Assembly: GCF_005405925.1 (NCBI RefSeq) | Contig: NZ_BJHV01000001.1 | Location: 9,114,001-9,178,000, forward strand | DNA length: 64,000 bases | From: Streptomyces antimycoticus | GTDB lineage: Bacteria > Actinomycetota > Actinomycetes > Streptomycetales > Streptomycetaceae | Reading direction: 5' to 3' | Part shown: piece by piece, positions 1 through 8,542 of the stretch | Layout of the letters: each line of letters begins with the position of its first letter | Position numbering within the stretch: the first letter of the stretch is position 1 | The notes under the pieces: model-generated | The model's database searches: none | What the model saw: only the letters and a program-made list of their open reading frames with translations | What the model was told of the DNA's origin: nothing | Position numbers and translations under genes: made by a program

Positions 1-547
1 TCAGGCCGTACTGGCGGGAGATGCCATTGGCGCCGATGAACGCCAGGTCGATGACGAAGCCCGAGAGCATATGGGTCGCCCAGTGGTCGACGGTGGCCAT
101 CGTGCCGCCGCGCACCCGGCCGCCGAGGAGCAGCACGGTGGTGTTGTCACGGGTGGCGAGGCCGGTGGCGGTCGTGAGGGAAGCGGTGATCACGGTGAGC
201 GGCCGGTCCCGGGGCAGGGCCTCCGCGATCAGCTGCGGGGTGAATCCCTCGTCGATGAAGACCGTCTCGGCATCGCCCAGCAGATCGGCGGCCGCGCTCG
301 CGATCCGCGACTTCTCCGGCACATGCATGGTGGTGCGGAAGGCCAGGGTGGTCTCGAAACCGGCGCTCTCCACGGGGTAGGCACCGCCATGGGTACGCCG
401 CACCAGTCCGTGCTGCTCCAGAACCCGCAGATCGCGACGGACCGTCTCCTTGGACACCCCGAGGTCGGCGGCGAGCTTGCCCACATCGACGACGCCGGCA
501 CGGCGAGCCGTGTCGAGGATCTCCCGACGGCGTTCCTCGGCGTCCAC
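1..547 (-). CDS. DeoR/GlpR-family transcriptional regulator (3' end cut by window)
   Basis: Partial gene: 182 codons are present and the C-terminus lies beyond base 1. The N-terminus has a DeoR-type winged helix-turn-helix with the family signature VSKETVRRDL at about residues 30-39. It is followed by the start of the sugar-phosphate-sensing (isomerase-like) domain, with TVFIDEGFT, PLTVITASL and TTVLLLGG. The start is a GTG five bases after a GGAGG site. Such proteins usually repress a sugar operon and release DNA on binding a phosphorylated sugar. The target is probably the genes left of the window or the sugar cluster to the right, but nothing here decides that. It is followed by a 280-base gap in which no gene is seen. 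Confidence 0.85.
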   Translation of the reverse strand, partial: MDAEERRREILDTARRAGVVDVGKLAADLGVSKETVRRDLRVLEQHGLVRRTHGGAYPVESAGFETTLAFRTTMHVPEKSRIASAAADLLGDAETVFIDEGFTPQLIAEALPRDRPLTVITASLTTATGLATRDNTTVLLLGGRVRGGTMATVDHWATHMLSGFVIDLAFIGANGISRQYGL

Positions 548-827
548 GCCGCACCTCCTGCCTTGTCTTTCGGCTTGCGTGGCAGTTTTACAAGCGTGCA
601 ACAGGAGTGGCCAGCCTTGGCACCGCGGAGATCGTGACTGTATGCGCCCGTTTCACAACCGTTATCTCAGCAGGTCAGAACGGATGAGGCAACGGACGGT
701 GAGGAACCCGGATGCCTGATTGTCCCCCCGGCGGGCCCGATTCTCGCCCGTTTGCCGAAAGAGGGCGTGAACGGAGCCCGACCGGGCGCCTCCAGATACT
801 GGGGAATGCCCGAACGGACATGTGCTA

Positions 828-2177
828 TCAGCGGGCGAGCGCCCCGGAGGCATCCAGAATCCGGCCCGCGACCTTGACCGAGTCCACCAAGGGGTGGAGT
901 GCCAGGGCCCGCAGGGCCGCGTCACGGGCGATGCCCGAATCGGTGCCCGCTTCGGTCGTGGCCGCCTCGATGGCCGAGCGCTCCACGGCCTTGAGCGACA
1001 GCATCAGGCCGAGCTGGTCCGGCGCCACCGCACCGGTCGCCAGCGGCCGCGCCCCGCCCGCGTCCACCAGGCAGGGGACCTCCACCACGGCGTCCTCGTC
1101 CAGCCCGGGGACCGCCGTACGGTTGCGCACGTTGAGGATCAGCGTGGCGCGCTCATCGCGGGCGATGGCCCGCATGATGGCGAGCGCGATCCGGTCGTAG
1201 CCGCCGCCGTCCAGATCGCAGGAGTCGCGCTCCCAGCCGCCGGTGGCCTCGCGGCTCTCGGCCATATACGTGGCCTCGCGCTCCAGCCGGGTGCGCTCCC
1301 ACGCCGTGAGCGCCCCGGGCGCGCCCGAGCCCGCCGTCTCGTAGAACCGGGCCTGCTGGTCGCGGAGGAACTCCCCACGGGTGGCGGGGGATTGGCGGAT
1401 CGAGGCCACCGCCTCCCGGTTGAAGTAGTAGTAGTGCAGATACTCGTTGGGCAGCGCGCCGAGGGCCCGCAGCCACTCGGCGCCGAAGAGCTTGCCCTCC
1501 TCGAACGACTCCAGGGCGGCGGGGTCGCCGAGCAGCTCAGGCAGCCGGTCCCGGCCGTCCACCACCACCCGACGCAGCCAACCCAGATGGTTGAGGCCCA
1601 CATAGTCGTAGACGGCCCGGTCCGGATCGGCCCCGACCGCCCGCGCGGCCCGGCGGCACAGGCCGACCGGGGAGTCGCAGATGCCGATCACCCGGTCGCC
1701 GAGCACCCGCTGCATCGCCTCGGTGACCATGCCCGCGGGATTGGTGAAGTTGATGACCCAGGCGTCCGGGGCCACGGTGGCGATCCGCTCCGCGATCCGC
1801 AGCGCCACCGGGAGCGTGCGCAGCCCGTAGAGCACCCCGCCCGCGCCCACGGTCTCCTGCCCCAGCACCCCTTCGCCGAGCGGAATCCGCTCGTCGTTCG
1901 CCCGGCCTTCCAGACCGCCCACGCGGATGGCCGAGAAGACGAAGTCGGCGCCGCGCAGCGCCTCGTCGAGATCGGTGGTGGCCCGGACCGCGGGGGCGGT
2001 GGGGCGGCCCTGGGCCTGTTCGGCCAGGACCGCGCGGATCGCGTCCAGCCGGTGCGGGTCGGTGTCGTACAGCACCAGCTCGGTGCAGCGCCCGGCCTCG
2101 TCCCCGGTGTCATCGAGCAGGGCCCGGTACACCAGGGGCATACGGAACCCGCCGCCGCCCAGCACAGTCAGCCTCAT
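828..2177 (-). CDS. Glycoside hydrolase family 4 (6-phospho-beta-glucosidase type)
   Basis: A 449-residue cytoplasmic enzyme of normal GH4 length. It opens with the NAD-binding Rossmann strand LTVLGGGGFRMP. The family motifs NFTNPAG (about 141), GICDSPVGL (about 166, metal-binding Cys) and GLNHLGW (about 193, metal-binding His) are intact. GH4 enzymes cleave (often phosphorylated) glycosides by an NAD- and Mn-dependent redox-elimination route. Its ATG overlaps the stop of the DeoR gene by four bases, so the two are translationally coupled. A kinase and sugar importer lie divergently, so it probably processes the sugar they import. The exact substrate (gluco- or galacto-, phosphorylated or not) cannot be read from the sequence. 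Confidence 0.9.
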   Translation of the reverse strand: MRLTVLGGGGFRMPLVYRALLDDTGDEAGRCTELVLYDTDPHRLDAIRAVLAEQAQGRPTAPAVRATTDLDEALRGADFVFSAIRVGGLEGRANDERIPLGEGVLGQETVGAGGVLYGLRTLPVALRIAERIATVAPDAWVINFTNPAGMVTEAMQRVLGDRVIGICDSPVGLCRRAARAVGADPDRAVYDYVGLNHLGWLRRVVVDGRDRLPELLGDPAALESFEEGKLFGAEWLRALGALPNEYLHYYYFNREAVASIRQSPATRGEFLRDQQARFYETAGSGAPGALTAWERTRLEREATYMAESREATGGWERDSCDLDGGGYDRIALAIMRAIARDERATLILNVRNRTAVPGLDEDAVVEVPCLVDAGGARPLATGAVAPDQLGLMLSLKAVERSAIEAATTEAGTDSGIARDAALRALALHPLVDSVKVAGRILDASGALAR

Positions 2178-2935
2178 ACGGTCACTACCTCCACATCGGC
2201 CTCGCGGAATACGGCGAGCGTCGCCGGGTCGGATGTCTTGTTGGTGATCAGGGTGTCGATCCGCTCCGGTCCGCAGATCCGGGCGAGGCCGGTGTCACCG
2301 GGGAACTTCCCCGCGGTGGCGAGCAGCACCACCTCCCGGGTCGCGCCGAGCATGGCCCGTTTGACCGGCACCTCCACATGGGTGCTGTCCAGCACGCTGC
2401 CGTCGGGGAGCACCCCGCTCGCGCCGAGGAAGAGCCGGCCCACCCGCAGCTGGCGGAGGTTGGACTCGGTGAGAAAGCCGACCAGGGAGCGGTAGTTCGA
2501 TCGCACCTGCCCGCCCAGCAGGATCAGGGTCACCTTCGGGTCGTCGCGCAGCTCGTCGTAGACCGCGAGATTGCTGGTCACCACGGTGACCGGACGGCCA
2601 CGCAGCAGCTTGGCGAGCTGGAGGGTGGTGGTGCCGATGTCCAGCAGCAGCACATCGCCGTCCGCGACCAGCTCCGCGGCGGCGCGGGCGACGGCCTCCT
2701 TGTCGGCCAGGTCGTCGACCGCCACCTCGCCGAACGGGCGCTCCTCGTCCTCGGTGGGTGCCGCCACCGCGCCGCCGTAGACCCGGGTGAGCCGGCCCGC
2801 CCGGCCCAGCTCGGTGAGGTCCCGGCGCGCGGTGGCCTCGCTGATGCCCAGACGCGTGGCGATCTCCCCGATGGGCAGCACGCCCTCCTCGCCGAGGATG
2901 CTCAGCAGCTTCTCGTGGCGGGTCTCTCGCAGCAT
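2174..2935 (-). CDS. DeoR/GlpR-family repressor of the sugar cluster
   Basis: A 253-residue regulator. The N-terminal HTH contains EIATRLGISEATARRDL (about 23-39) and is followed by the DeoR sensor domain with LLLDIGTTTLQLAKLL and VTSNLAVYDEL. I chose the start at 2935 (MLRETRHEKLL) because it matches the usual family N-terminus; an in-frame start 20 codons upstream would add an atypical tail. The gene precedes and overlaps the GH4 gene and is divergent from the PfkB kinase and ABC importer. A palindromic site lies between the divergent genes. The likely role is local repressor, relieved by a phosphorylated sugar made by the kinase or transporter pathway; this is inferred from family and position. 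Confidence 0.87.
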   Translation of the reverse strand: MLRETRHEKLLSILGEEGVLPIGEIATRLGISEATARRDLTELGRAGRLTRVYGGAVAAPTEDEERPFGEVAVDDLADKEAVARAAAELVADGDVLLLDIGTTTLQLAKLLRGRPVTVVTSNLAVYDELRDDPKVTLILLGGQVRSNYRSLVGFLTESNLRQLRVGRLFLGASGVLPDGSVLDSTHVEVPVKRAMLGATREVVLLATAGKFPGDTGLARICGPERIDTLITNKTSDPATLAVFREADVEVVTV

Positions 2936-2984
2936 GGTGGCAACGTACTCCAGATGAGCGAGTATGCGCGACTGTGATCGACCT

Positions 2985-3012
2985 CTTGCATTCACCCCGG
3001 GTGAGGTGCAAG
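2985..3012. promoter_or_regulatory. Candidate DeoR operator between divergent sugar genes
   Basis: A nested palindrome: outer arms CTTGCA (2985-2990) and TGCAAG (3007-3012), inner arms TCACCC (2992-2997) and GGGTGA (2999-3004) around base 2998. It sits 50 bases upstream of the DeoR start and 59 bases upstream of the PfkB start, where one repressor could control both directions. The palindrome is directly visible; assignment to the adjacent DeoR protein is inference. Confidence 0.5.
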
Positions 3013-3070
3013 GTGTCGCTCACGCCAGATCGGCGCGAACACGCCATGCCGCACAAGGAAAGGCACGTCG

Positions 3071-4198
3071 GTGAGCACCACGGCCGCACCACCCGATCCG
3101 ATCCAGCCGATCGATCCGCTCGCGGCGCTGCGCGCCTCCGCGGACCCCGAGCACGACGTCTACCTCACCGGCACCGTGTTCCTGGACATCATCTTCACCG
3201 GGCTCGACCACGCCCCCGTCCGCGGCACCGAGTCCTGGGCGCGCGGCATGGGATCGAGCCCCGGCGGCATCGCCAACATGGCCACCGCCCTGGCCCGGCT
3301 GGGACTGCACACCACGCTCGCCGCGGCCTTCGGCACCGATGTCTACGGCGATTACTGCTGGGAGAGCCTCGCCCGCGGCGAGGGGGTGGACCTGACCCAC
3401 TCCCGGCGCGTCCCCGGCTGGCACTCCCCGGTCACCGTCTCCATGGCGTACGAGGGCGAGCGCACCATGGTCACCCATGAGCACCCGGCCCCGCCGCCCG
3501 CCGCCCAGGGCGCGCCGCCCCGGTCCCGCGCCTGTGTGACCGCCTTCGAACCGGGGCGCCAGGAGGACTGGGTGCGCCAGGCGCACGCCCAGGGCAGCAA
3601 GATCTTCGCCGATGTCGGCTGGGACGAATCCGGCCGCTGGGACCCCGCCGCGCTCCTCGATCTGCCCTACGCCCACGCCTTCCTGCCCAACGCGGCCGAG
3701 GCCCAGCGCTACACCCGCACCGACAGCCCCGAGCGGGCGGTGCGCGCCCTGGCGGAGCGGGTGCCGATCGCGGTCGTCACCCGCGGCGCCGAGGGCGCCG
3801 TGGCCATCGACTCGCTCACCGGGGAGAGCGCCGAGGTGCCCGGGCTGCCCGTGGACGCGCTGGACCCGACCGGGGCGGGCGATGTCTTCGTGGCCGGATT
3901 CATGACCGGAACGCTCGCGGGCTGGCCGCTCGCCGACCGGCTCGCCTTCGCCAACCTCACCGCCGCCCTCTCCGTCCAGCACTTCGGCGGCTCCCTGGCC
4001 GCGCCCGGCTGGTCGGAGGTGGCCGCCTGGTGGAACCGCGCGCGGCGGCCGGCCGGCGGCGCGGCGGACGCGGCCGAACTCGCCCGCCGCTACGCCTTCC
4101 TGGGCGAGCTGATCCCGGACCGGGTGCGCGACTGCCCACGGCTGCGTGCCCTGCCCACCATCGGCTTCCGGGTGCATGACAGTGCCCAACGGTCCTGA
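3071..4198 (+). CDS. PfkB-family carbohydrate kinase
   Basis: A 375-residue sugar or nucleoside kinase. Both ribokinase-family signatures are visible: the glycine-rich substrate-side motif SSPGGIANMATALARLGL (about 59-76) and the ATP-side motif DPTGAGDVFVAGF (about 266-278), whose Asp in GAGD is the catalytic base. The start is GTG 3071 behind AAGGAAAGG. About 30 extra residues lie before the core, and a C-terminal tail past about 340 is longer than usual. It is the first gene of a plus-strand set with a sugar-binding lipoprotein and two permeases, opposite a DeoR repressor and GH4 enzyme. The likely job is to phosphorylate the imported sugar or its hydrolysis product; substrate unknown. Confidence 0.87.
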   Translation: MSTTAAPPDPIQPIDPLAALRASADPEHDVYLTGTVFLDIIFTGLDHAPVRGTESWARGMGSSPGGIANMATALARLGLHTTLAAAFGTDVYGDYCWESLARGEGVDLTHSRRVPGWHSPVTVSMAYEGERTMVTHEHPAPPPAAQGAPPRSRACVTAFEPGRQEDWVRQAHAQGSKIFADVGWDESGRWDPAALLDLPYAHAFLPNAAEAQRYTRTDSPERAVRALAERVPIAVVTRGAEGAVAIDSLTGESAEVPGLPVDALDPTGAGDVFVAGFMTGTLAGWPLADRLAFANLTAALSVQHFGGSLAAPGWSEVAAWWNRARRPAGGAADAAELARRYAFLGELIPDRVRDCPRLRALPTIGFRVHDSAQRS

Positions 4199-4229
4199 CA
4201 CTCCTGACCACCGCATCGAGGAGAACCCC

Positions 4230-5660
4230 ATGGAACTGGCCCGTACCCGGGCGCGCCGGCCGCGTGGCAGAGCCGTCCCGGCCGCGCTCGCCGTCGGCGT
4301 CGTCCTGCTCGCGGCGGGGTGTGTCCCCGGTACCGACGGCTCGGGGGCCGCCGGTGCCGGGACCGGCCCGGCCACCGCGATACCCGATCCGGCCAAGGCC
4401 GGAAAGACCACGCTGACCGTGTGGGACCAGGAGATACGCGGTGGGACCAACGGCGAGATACAGCAGCTGAACCGGGAGTTCGAGAAGACGTACCCCAATG
4501 TGCGGATCAAGCGGGTCGCCCGGAGCTTCACCGATCTGAAGACCACCCTGAAGCTGGCCGTCTCCGGCAACAATCCGCCCGATGTCATCCAGGCCAACCA
4601 GGGCTACCCGGACATGGTGGCCTTCGTCCGGGCCGGGCTGCTCACCCCGCTCGACAACTACGCCGGGATCTACGACTGGAACACCCGCTACCCCGGCACC
4701 CTTCTCAACCTCAACCGGGTCTCCGCCGACGGCAACGACTTCGGCAGGGGGCGGCTCTACGGCATCTCCCAGACCGGCGAGTACATCGGCCTCTACTACA
4801 ACAAGGACCTGCTGCGGCGGGCCGGGCTCCAGCCCCCGCGCACCTGGGGCGAGTTCACCGACGGCCTGGCCCGGCTCAAGGACCGCGGCGAGCTGCCGGT
4901 CCAGTTCGGCAACCTCGACAAGTACCCGGCCATCCACACCTTCGGGGTGCTGCACGACCAGCTCGGCGCCGCCGACGCCCGCGACACCGTCCTCGGCCGC
5001 GGCGACGGCTTCGACAACGCCGCCACCAAGGGCGCCGCGGCGACCCTCGCCGACTGGATGAAGCGCGGCTATCTGCCGGGCGGTGCCAACGGCCTCGGCT
5101 ACGACGACGCGGCCAGGAAGTTCGCCTCCGGCGACGGCGCGTATCTGCTGACCGGCACCTGGCAGCTGGCCGACCTCAAGAAGTCCATGGGCGGCAAGCT
5201 GGGCATCATGCCGCCCCCGCCCGCCAAGGCCGGCGGCGACCCCGTCACCACCGGCGGCCAGGGTCTCGCCTGGTCCATCACCTCCCGCTCCCGCCACCCC
5301 GAGGTGGCCGCCGCCTATCTGGACTTCCTCACCGACGCCCACGCCGCCGACGTCATGACCCGGCACGGAGTGCTGCCCGCCGTACCGGCCAAGGCCGCGT
5401 CCAAGGTGAGCCCGGACAGCGCCGACGGCCAGATGATCGCCGGCTGGAAGCGGCTGAGCGCCGCCGACGGACTCGTCCCGTACCTGGACTACTCCACGCC
5501 CAGCTTCTACGACACGCTCTCGGCCGCCCTCCAGGGTGTGATCAGCCGCAAGACCTCCCCGGACACCTTCGCCGCGACCCTGCAGAAGGACTACGGCGCG
5601 TATCAGAAGAAGCAGCGCGAGCAGCACGAGGCCACGCCCGCACCGGCGGGGACCCGATGA
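4230..5660 (+). CDS. ABC sugar transporter, extracellular solute-binding lipoprotein
   Basis: A 476-residue family 1 sugar-binding protein. The N-terminus is a lipoprotein signal: basic residues, a hydrophobic stretch and a lipobox LLAAGC with Cys31. The mature part begins with TLTVWDQEIRGGTNGEIQQL and shows typical binding-protein features such as DVIQANQGYPDMV and YGISQTGEYIGLYYNKDLL. The start at 4230 has GAGGAG upstream; longer in-frame starts would bury the signal peptide. It overlaps the first permease by four bases (ATGA). No ATPase gene is nearby; in Streptomyces many such importers share the ATPase MsiK, which I infer here. It probably delivers an oligosaccharide or glycoside to the GH4 and PfkB enzymes. 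Confidence 0.92.
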   Translation: MELARTRARRPRGRAVPAALAVGVVLLAAGCVPGTDGSGAAGAGTGPATAIPDPAKAGKTTLTVWDQEIRGGTNGEIQQLNREFEKTYPNVRIKRVARSFTDLKTTLKLAVSGNNPPDVIQANQGYPDMVAFVRAGLLTPLDNYAGIYDWNTRYPGTLLNLNRVSADGNDFGRGRLYGISQTGEYIGLYYNKDLLRRAGLQPPRTWGEFTDGLARLKDRGELPVQFGNLDKYPAIHTFGVLHDQLGAADARDTVLGRGDGFDNAATKGAAATLADWMKRGYLPGGANGLGYDDAARKFASGDGAYLLTGTWQLADLKKSMGGKLGIMPPPPAKAGGDPVTTGGQGLAWSITSRSRHPEVAAAYLDFLTDAHAADVMTRHGVLPAVPAKAASKVSPDSADGQMIAGWKRLSAADGLVPYLDYSTPSFYDTLSAALQGVISRKTSPDTFAATLQKDYGAYQKKQREQHEATPAPAGTR

Positions 5661-6565
5661 AGGCCACCGCTCTGACCAGGGCCTACCGCCGCCGGGCGCC
5701 CGGAGAGCCGCGCGCCATCGGCTATGTGTACATCCTGCCCGCGCTGATCGTGTACGCCGCCTTCCTGCTCTACCCCTTCGGGCAGTCGGTGTGGCTGTCG
5801 TCTCAGCACTGGGACGGGCTGACGGTCGCCACCCCCGCCGGATTCGACAACTACCGCGCGCTGTTCAGCGATGCGAGCCTGCGCGCCCCCTTCCTCCACG
5901 CGCTGCTGCTGCTCGTCTTCTACGCGGCCCTGCCGGTGGCCATCGGGCTGCTGCTGGCCGCCCTGATGTCCCGGGCCCGGATCCGGGGGATGACCTTCTT
6001 CCGTACGGTCCTGTTCCTGCCGCAGGTCCTGGCGCTGATCGTGGTCGGCGTGGCCTGGCGCTCGATCCTCGCCCCCGACGGGTTGCTCAACGACGCCCTC
6101 CGCGCGGTCGGCCTCGGCGGCCTCGCCCGCCCCTGGCTCGGCGACTACACCTGGGCGCTGCCCGCCGTCGGCGTCGTCGGCACCTGGGTCGGCACCGGGC
6201 TGTGCATGGTCCTCTTCCTCGCCGGGGTCCAGCGCATCCCGCGCGAGCTGTACGAGGCGGCGCGGATGGACGGCGCCGGGCCGCTGCGCGAATTCCTCAC
6301 CGTCACCCTGCCCGGCCTGCGGCCGCAGATCGCGGTGGCGTTGACCCTGACCATCGTGGCGGGGCTGCGCAACTTCGACCTGATCTACATCACCACCAGC
6401 GGCGGCCCCGGAAACGCCACCTCCGTACCCGCCTACGAGGTCTACCACCGGGCCTTCGAGACCAACCAGGTCGGCTCGGCCGCCGCCGTCGGCGTGGCCC
6501 TCACGGTCCTGATCTTCGTCCTGACCGTCACGGTCTCCCGGCTCGTGGAAGGGCGGAGGGCATGA
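5657..6565 (+). CDS. ABC sugar permease (MalF type)
   Basis: A 302-residue inner-membrane protein with six predicted helices, starting with IGYVYILPALIVYAAFLLYPF. The cytoplasmic EAA loop is clear (ELYEAARMDGAGPL, about 196-209), where the shared ATPase docks. The C-terminal NFDLIYITTSGGPGNAT is typical of sugar permease 1 (CUT1). ATGA overlaps on both sides place it in one translation-coupled operon with the binding protein and second permease. Confidence 0.93.
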   Translation: MKATALTRAYRRRAPGEPRAIGYVYILPALIVYAAFLLYPFGQSVWLSSQHWDGLTVATPAGFDNYRALFSDASLRAPFLHALLLLVFYAALPVAIGLLLAALMSRARIRGMTFFRTVLFLPQVLALIVVGVAWRSILAPDGLLNDALRAVGLGGLARPWLGDYTWALPAVGVVGTWVGTGLCMVLFLAGVQRIPRELYEAARMDGAGPLREFLTVTLPGLRPQIAVALTLTIVAGLRNFDLIYITTSGGPGNATSVPAYEVYHRAFETNQVGSAAAVGVALTVLIFVLTVTVSRLVEGRRA

Positions 6566-7386
6566 CGACACGCCTGGAACGCACGGTCACCTACGGCATC
6601 CTCGCCCTGTTCACCGTCATCGCGCTCACCCCCGTGATCGGCATCCTCTCCACGGCCTTCGGCTCGCAGAACTCCCTGGACACCGGCTTCTCGCTGCCGA
6701 AGGGCGGTCTGCACTGGAGCAACTTCGCCGACGCCTGGAGCCGTGGCCACTTCGGCACCTATCTGGGGAACTCGGTCCTGGTCACCGCGGTCGTGGTGGC
6801 CGCCACCACCGTGCTGGCCGTCCTCGCCGCCTACGCCTTCGGGGTGATGCGCTTCCCCGGCTCCACGGTGCTGTTCCACCTCTTCGTGATCGGGCTGACC
6901 CTGCCCCAGGAGGCGCTGGTCGTCCCGCTCTACTTCGATCTGCGCTACGCCGAACTCACCGACAGCTACTGGGCGTTGATCCTGCCGCAGACCGCGCAGT
7001 CGCTGGCCTTCGGGGTCTTCTGGATGCGCACGTACTTCCGCGGCAGCGCACGGTCGGTGATCGAGGCGGCCCGGATCGACGGGGCGAACACCTGGACCAC
7101 GCTGTGGCGCGTCCTGGTCCCGATGGGCCGCCCGGCGATCTCCACCATGGTCGTGATCACCTTCATGTGGACCTGGAACGAGTTCCTGATGGCGCTGGTG
7201 ATGGTCAGCGACGAGGCCCATCGCACGGTCCCCCTCGGCCTCGCCTTCTTCCAGGGCCAGCACAGCTCCGAGGCGGCGCTGCTCGCGGCCGCCTCGGTGC
7301 TCATCGCACTGCCGGTGGTCGTGGTCTACGTGGCGCTGCAGCGCCGGTTCATCGAGGGCATGCTCGGCGGGGCGGTGAAGGAGTGA
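6562..7386 (+). CDS. ABC sugar permease (MalG type)
   Basis: A 274-residue second CUT1 permease. It has an N-terminal helix (YGILALFTVIALTPVIGIL), the standard P-loop-preceding LFVIGLTLPQEALVVPLYF region, the EAA loop VIEAARIDGANTW (about 165-177) and a C-terminal ALQRRFIEGMLGGAVK, typical of MalG/LacG proteins. It pairs with the upstream permease to form the channel. Its last 61 bases overlap, tail to tail, the 3' end of the DUF72 gene on the other strand, an unusually long antisense coding overlap. Confidence 0.93.
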   Translation: MTTRLERTVTYGILALFTVIALTPVIGILSTAFGSQNSLDTGFSLPKGGLHWSNFADAWSRGHFGTYLGNSVLVTAVVVAATTVLAVLAAYAFGVMRFPGSTVLFHLFVIGLTLPQEALVVPLYFDLRYAELTDSYWALILPQTAQSLAFGVFWMRTYFRGSARSVIEAARIDGANTWTTLWRVLVPMGRPAISTMVVITFMWTWNEFLMALVMVSDEAHRTVPLGLAFFQGQHSSEAALLAAASVLIALPVVVVYVALQRRFIEGMLGGAVKE

Positions 7387-8162
7387 GCCCGGCGGGCACC
7401 GGCTTCACCGCGCGGGTGCGGCGCTGACCGGGCGCCGGCGCGGGCCACGGCGCGGGCGAAGACGGCCGCGTCGTGCACCGCCGCCCCACCCGTGTCGTTG
7501 TTGAAGTACGCGTAGACCCGCGCCTCGGCCGGCCAGGTGTCCCGGATCCGCCGCGCCCAGGTGTCCAGCGCCTGGCGCCCGTAGTGCGGGGCGGGCCGGG
7601 CGAGGCCGCCGTGGAAGCGCACATACCCCCACCCGGTGGTCCGCCACAGCGGGGTGACCGGGCGGGAGCCGGAGTCGGCCCAGCACAGCGCGGCCGCGCG
7701 GCGCTCCAGCACCGCGCGGATCTCCTCGGTCCACCAGGAGGTGTGCCGCGGTTCGACGGCCACCCGCGTGCCCGAGGGGAAGCAGCGCAGGCAGCGGTCC
7801 AGCAACTCGCCGTCGGCCCGCAGGGTGGGCGGTAGCTGCAGCAGCACGGGGCCCAGCCGGTCGCCGAGCCCGGCCGCATGGGACATCAGCCGCGCCACCG
7901 GCTCGTCCGGATCGCGCAGCCGCTTGATGTGGGTGAGGTACCGGCTCGCCTTGAGCGCCATCACAAAGCCCTCGGGGAGACGCTCCCGCCAGGTGGCGAA
8001 CTGGTCGTACGAGGGCAGCCGGTAGAAGGCGTTATTGCTCTCCACCGTGTCGAAGGCGTGGGTGTACTCCTCGAGCCACAACCGCTGCGGACAGCCCTCC
8101 GGGTAGAGATCGCCGCGCCAGTCCCGGTACTGCCATCCCGAGGTGCCGACCAGGACGGTCAT
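7326..8162 (-). CDS. DUF72 (YecE-like) protein
   Basis: A 278-residue protein of the DUF72 TIM-barrel-like family. The family opening GTSGWQYRDWRGDLYP, the FDTVESNNAFYRLP segment, LLQLPPTLRAD and the late YAYFNNDTGGAAVHDA block are all present. The biochemical role of DUF72 is unsettled. The start at 8162 overlaps the stop of the small upstream gene (ATGA), so they form a two-gene unit. The last roughly 20 residues (from about SFTAPPS onward) are encoded opposite the permease C-terminus and look like run-on sequence rather than part of the fold. Confidence 0.9.
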   Translation of the reverse strand: MTVLVGTSGWQYRDWRGDLYPEGCPQRLWLEEYTHAFDTVESNNAFYRLPSYDQFATWRERLPEGFVMALKASRYLTHIKRLRDPDEPVARLMSHAAGLGDRLGPVLLQLPPTLRADGELLDRCLRCFPSGTRVAVEPRHTSWWTEEIRAVLERRAAALCWADSGSRPVTPLWRTTGWGYVRFHGGLARPAPHYGRQALDTWARRIRDTWPAEARVYAYFNNDTGGAAVHDAAVFARAVARAGARSAPHPRGEAGARRAHSFTAPPSMPSMNRRCSAT

Positions 8163-8398
8163 GCCTCGCCCGGATGCCAGGGCGGCCACTGCCCGGGCCG
8201 GTCCTCCCAGTGGACCTGGGCCGGGTCGTCGAGGTCGATATCGGGGAAGACCTGCCGGACGCGCGGTTCGAACTCCTCCGGTTCGAGTGGTTCGCAGCCC
8301 AGGCCGCGCAGCCGCACCCGCCGGTAACGGCTGTCGGCGTCGATTGACTCGACGAAGACGGGGTATCCGGACTCGCCCGGGCCTGTGGCGTTCTCCAT
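8159..8398 (-). CDS. Small conserved-type protein coupled to DUF72
   Basis: A 79-residue acidic protein with no signal peptide or membrane segment. Visible segments include SGYPVFVESIDADSRYRRVR and EPEEFEPRVRQVFPDIDL. I do not recognise a named domain. The four-base overlap of its stop with the DUF72 start, similar codon use and a clean frame support a real gene. It is divergent from the phosphoribosyltransferase gene. Confidence 0.7.
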   Translation of the reverse strand: MENATGPGESGYPVFVESIDADSRYRRVRLRGLGCEPLEPEEFEPRVRQVFPDIDLDDPAQVHWEDRPGQWPPWHPGEA

Positions 8399-8542
8399 AC
8401 CTCCAGGGTGCCGGAGTCCGCGGCATTCGCGAGCCCTGGGCGTCGGCCGGGGGCCGCCGGTTTGCGGACGGGCGCATCGTCGGCTTGATTCGTAACCGTC
8501 GGCTTGCTTCGCAGAAGAGTCCTGAGCAGCGGGGGTGAGTCC

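Noticed and set aside
822..2495. Long plus-strand open frames opposite the GH4 and DeoR genes
   Set aside because: They are mirror frames of well-supported minus-strand genes, with composition rich in Arg/Gly/His and no domain features. High GC makes such frames common.
3957..5627. 556-codon minus-strand frame opposite the sugar-binding gene
   Set aside because: The plus strand carries a lipobox, ATGA coupling and family motifs; the minus frame has none.
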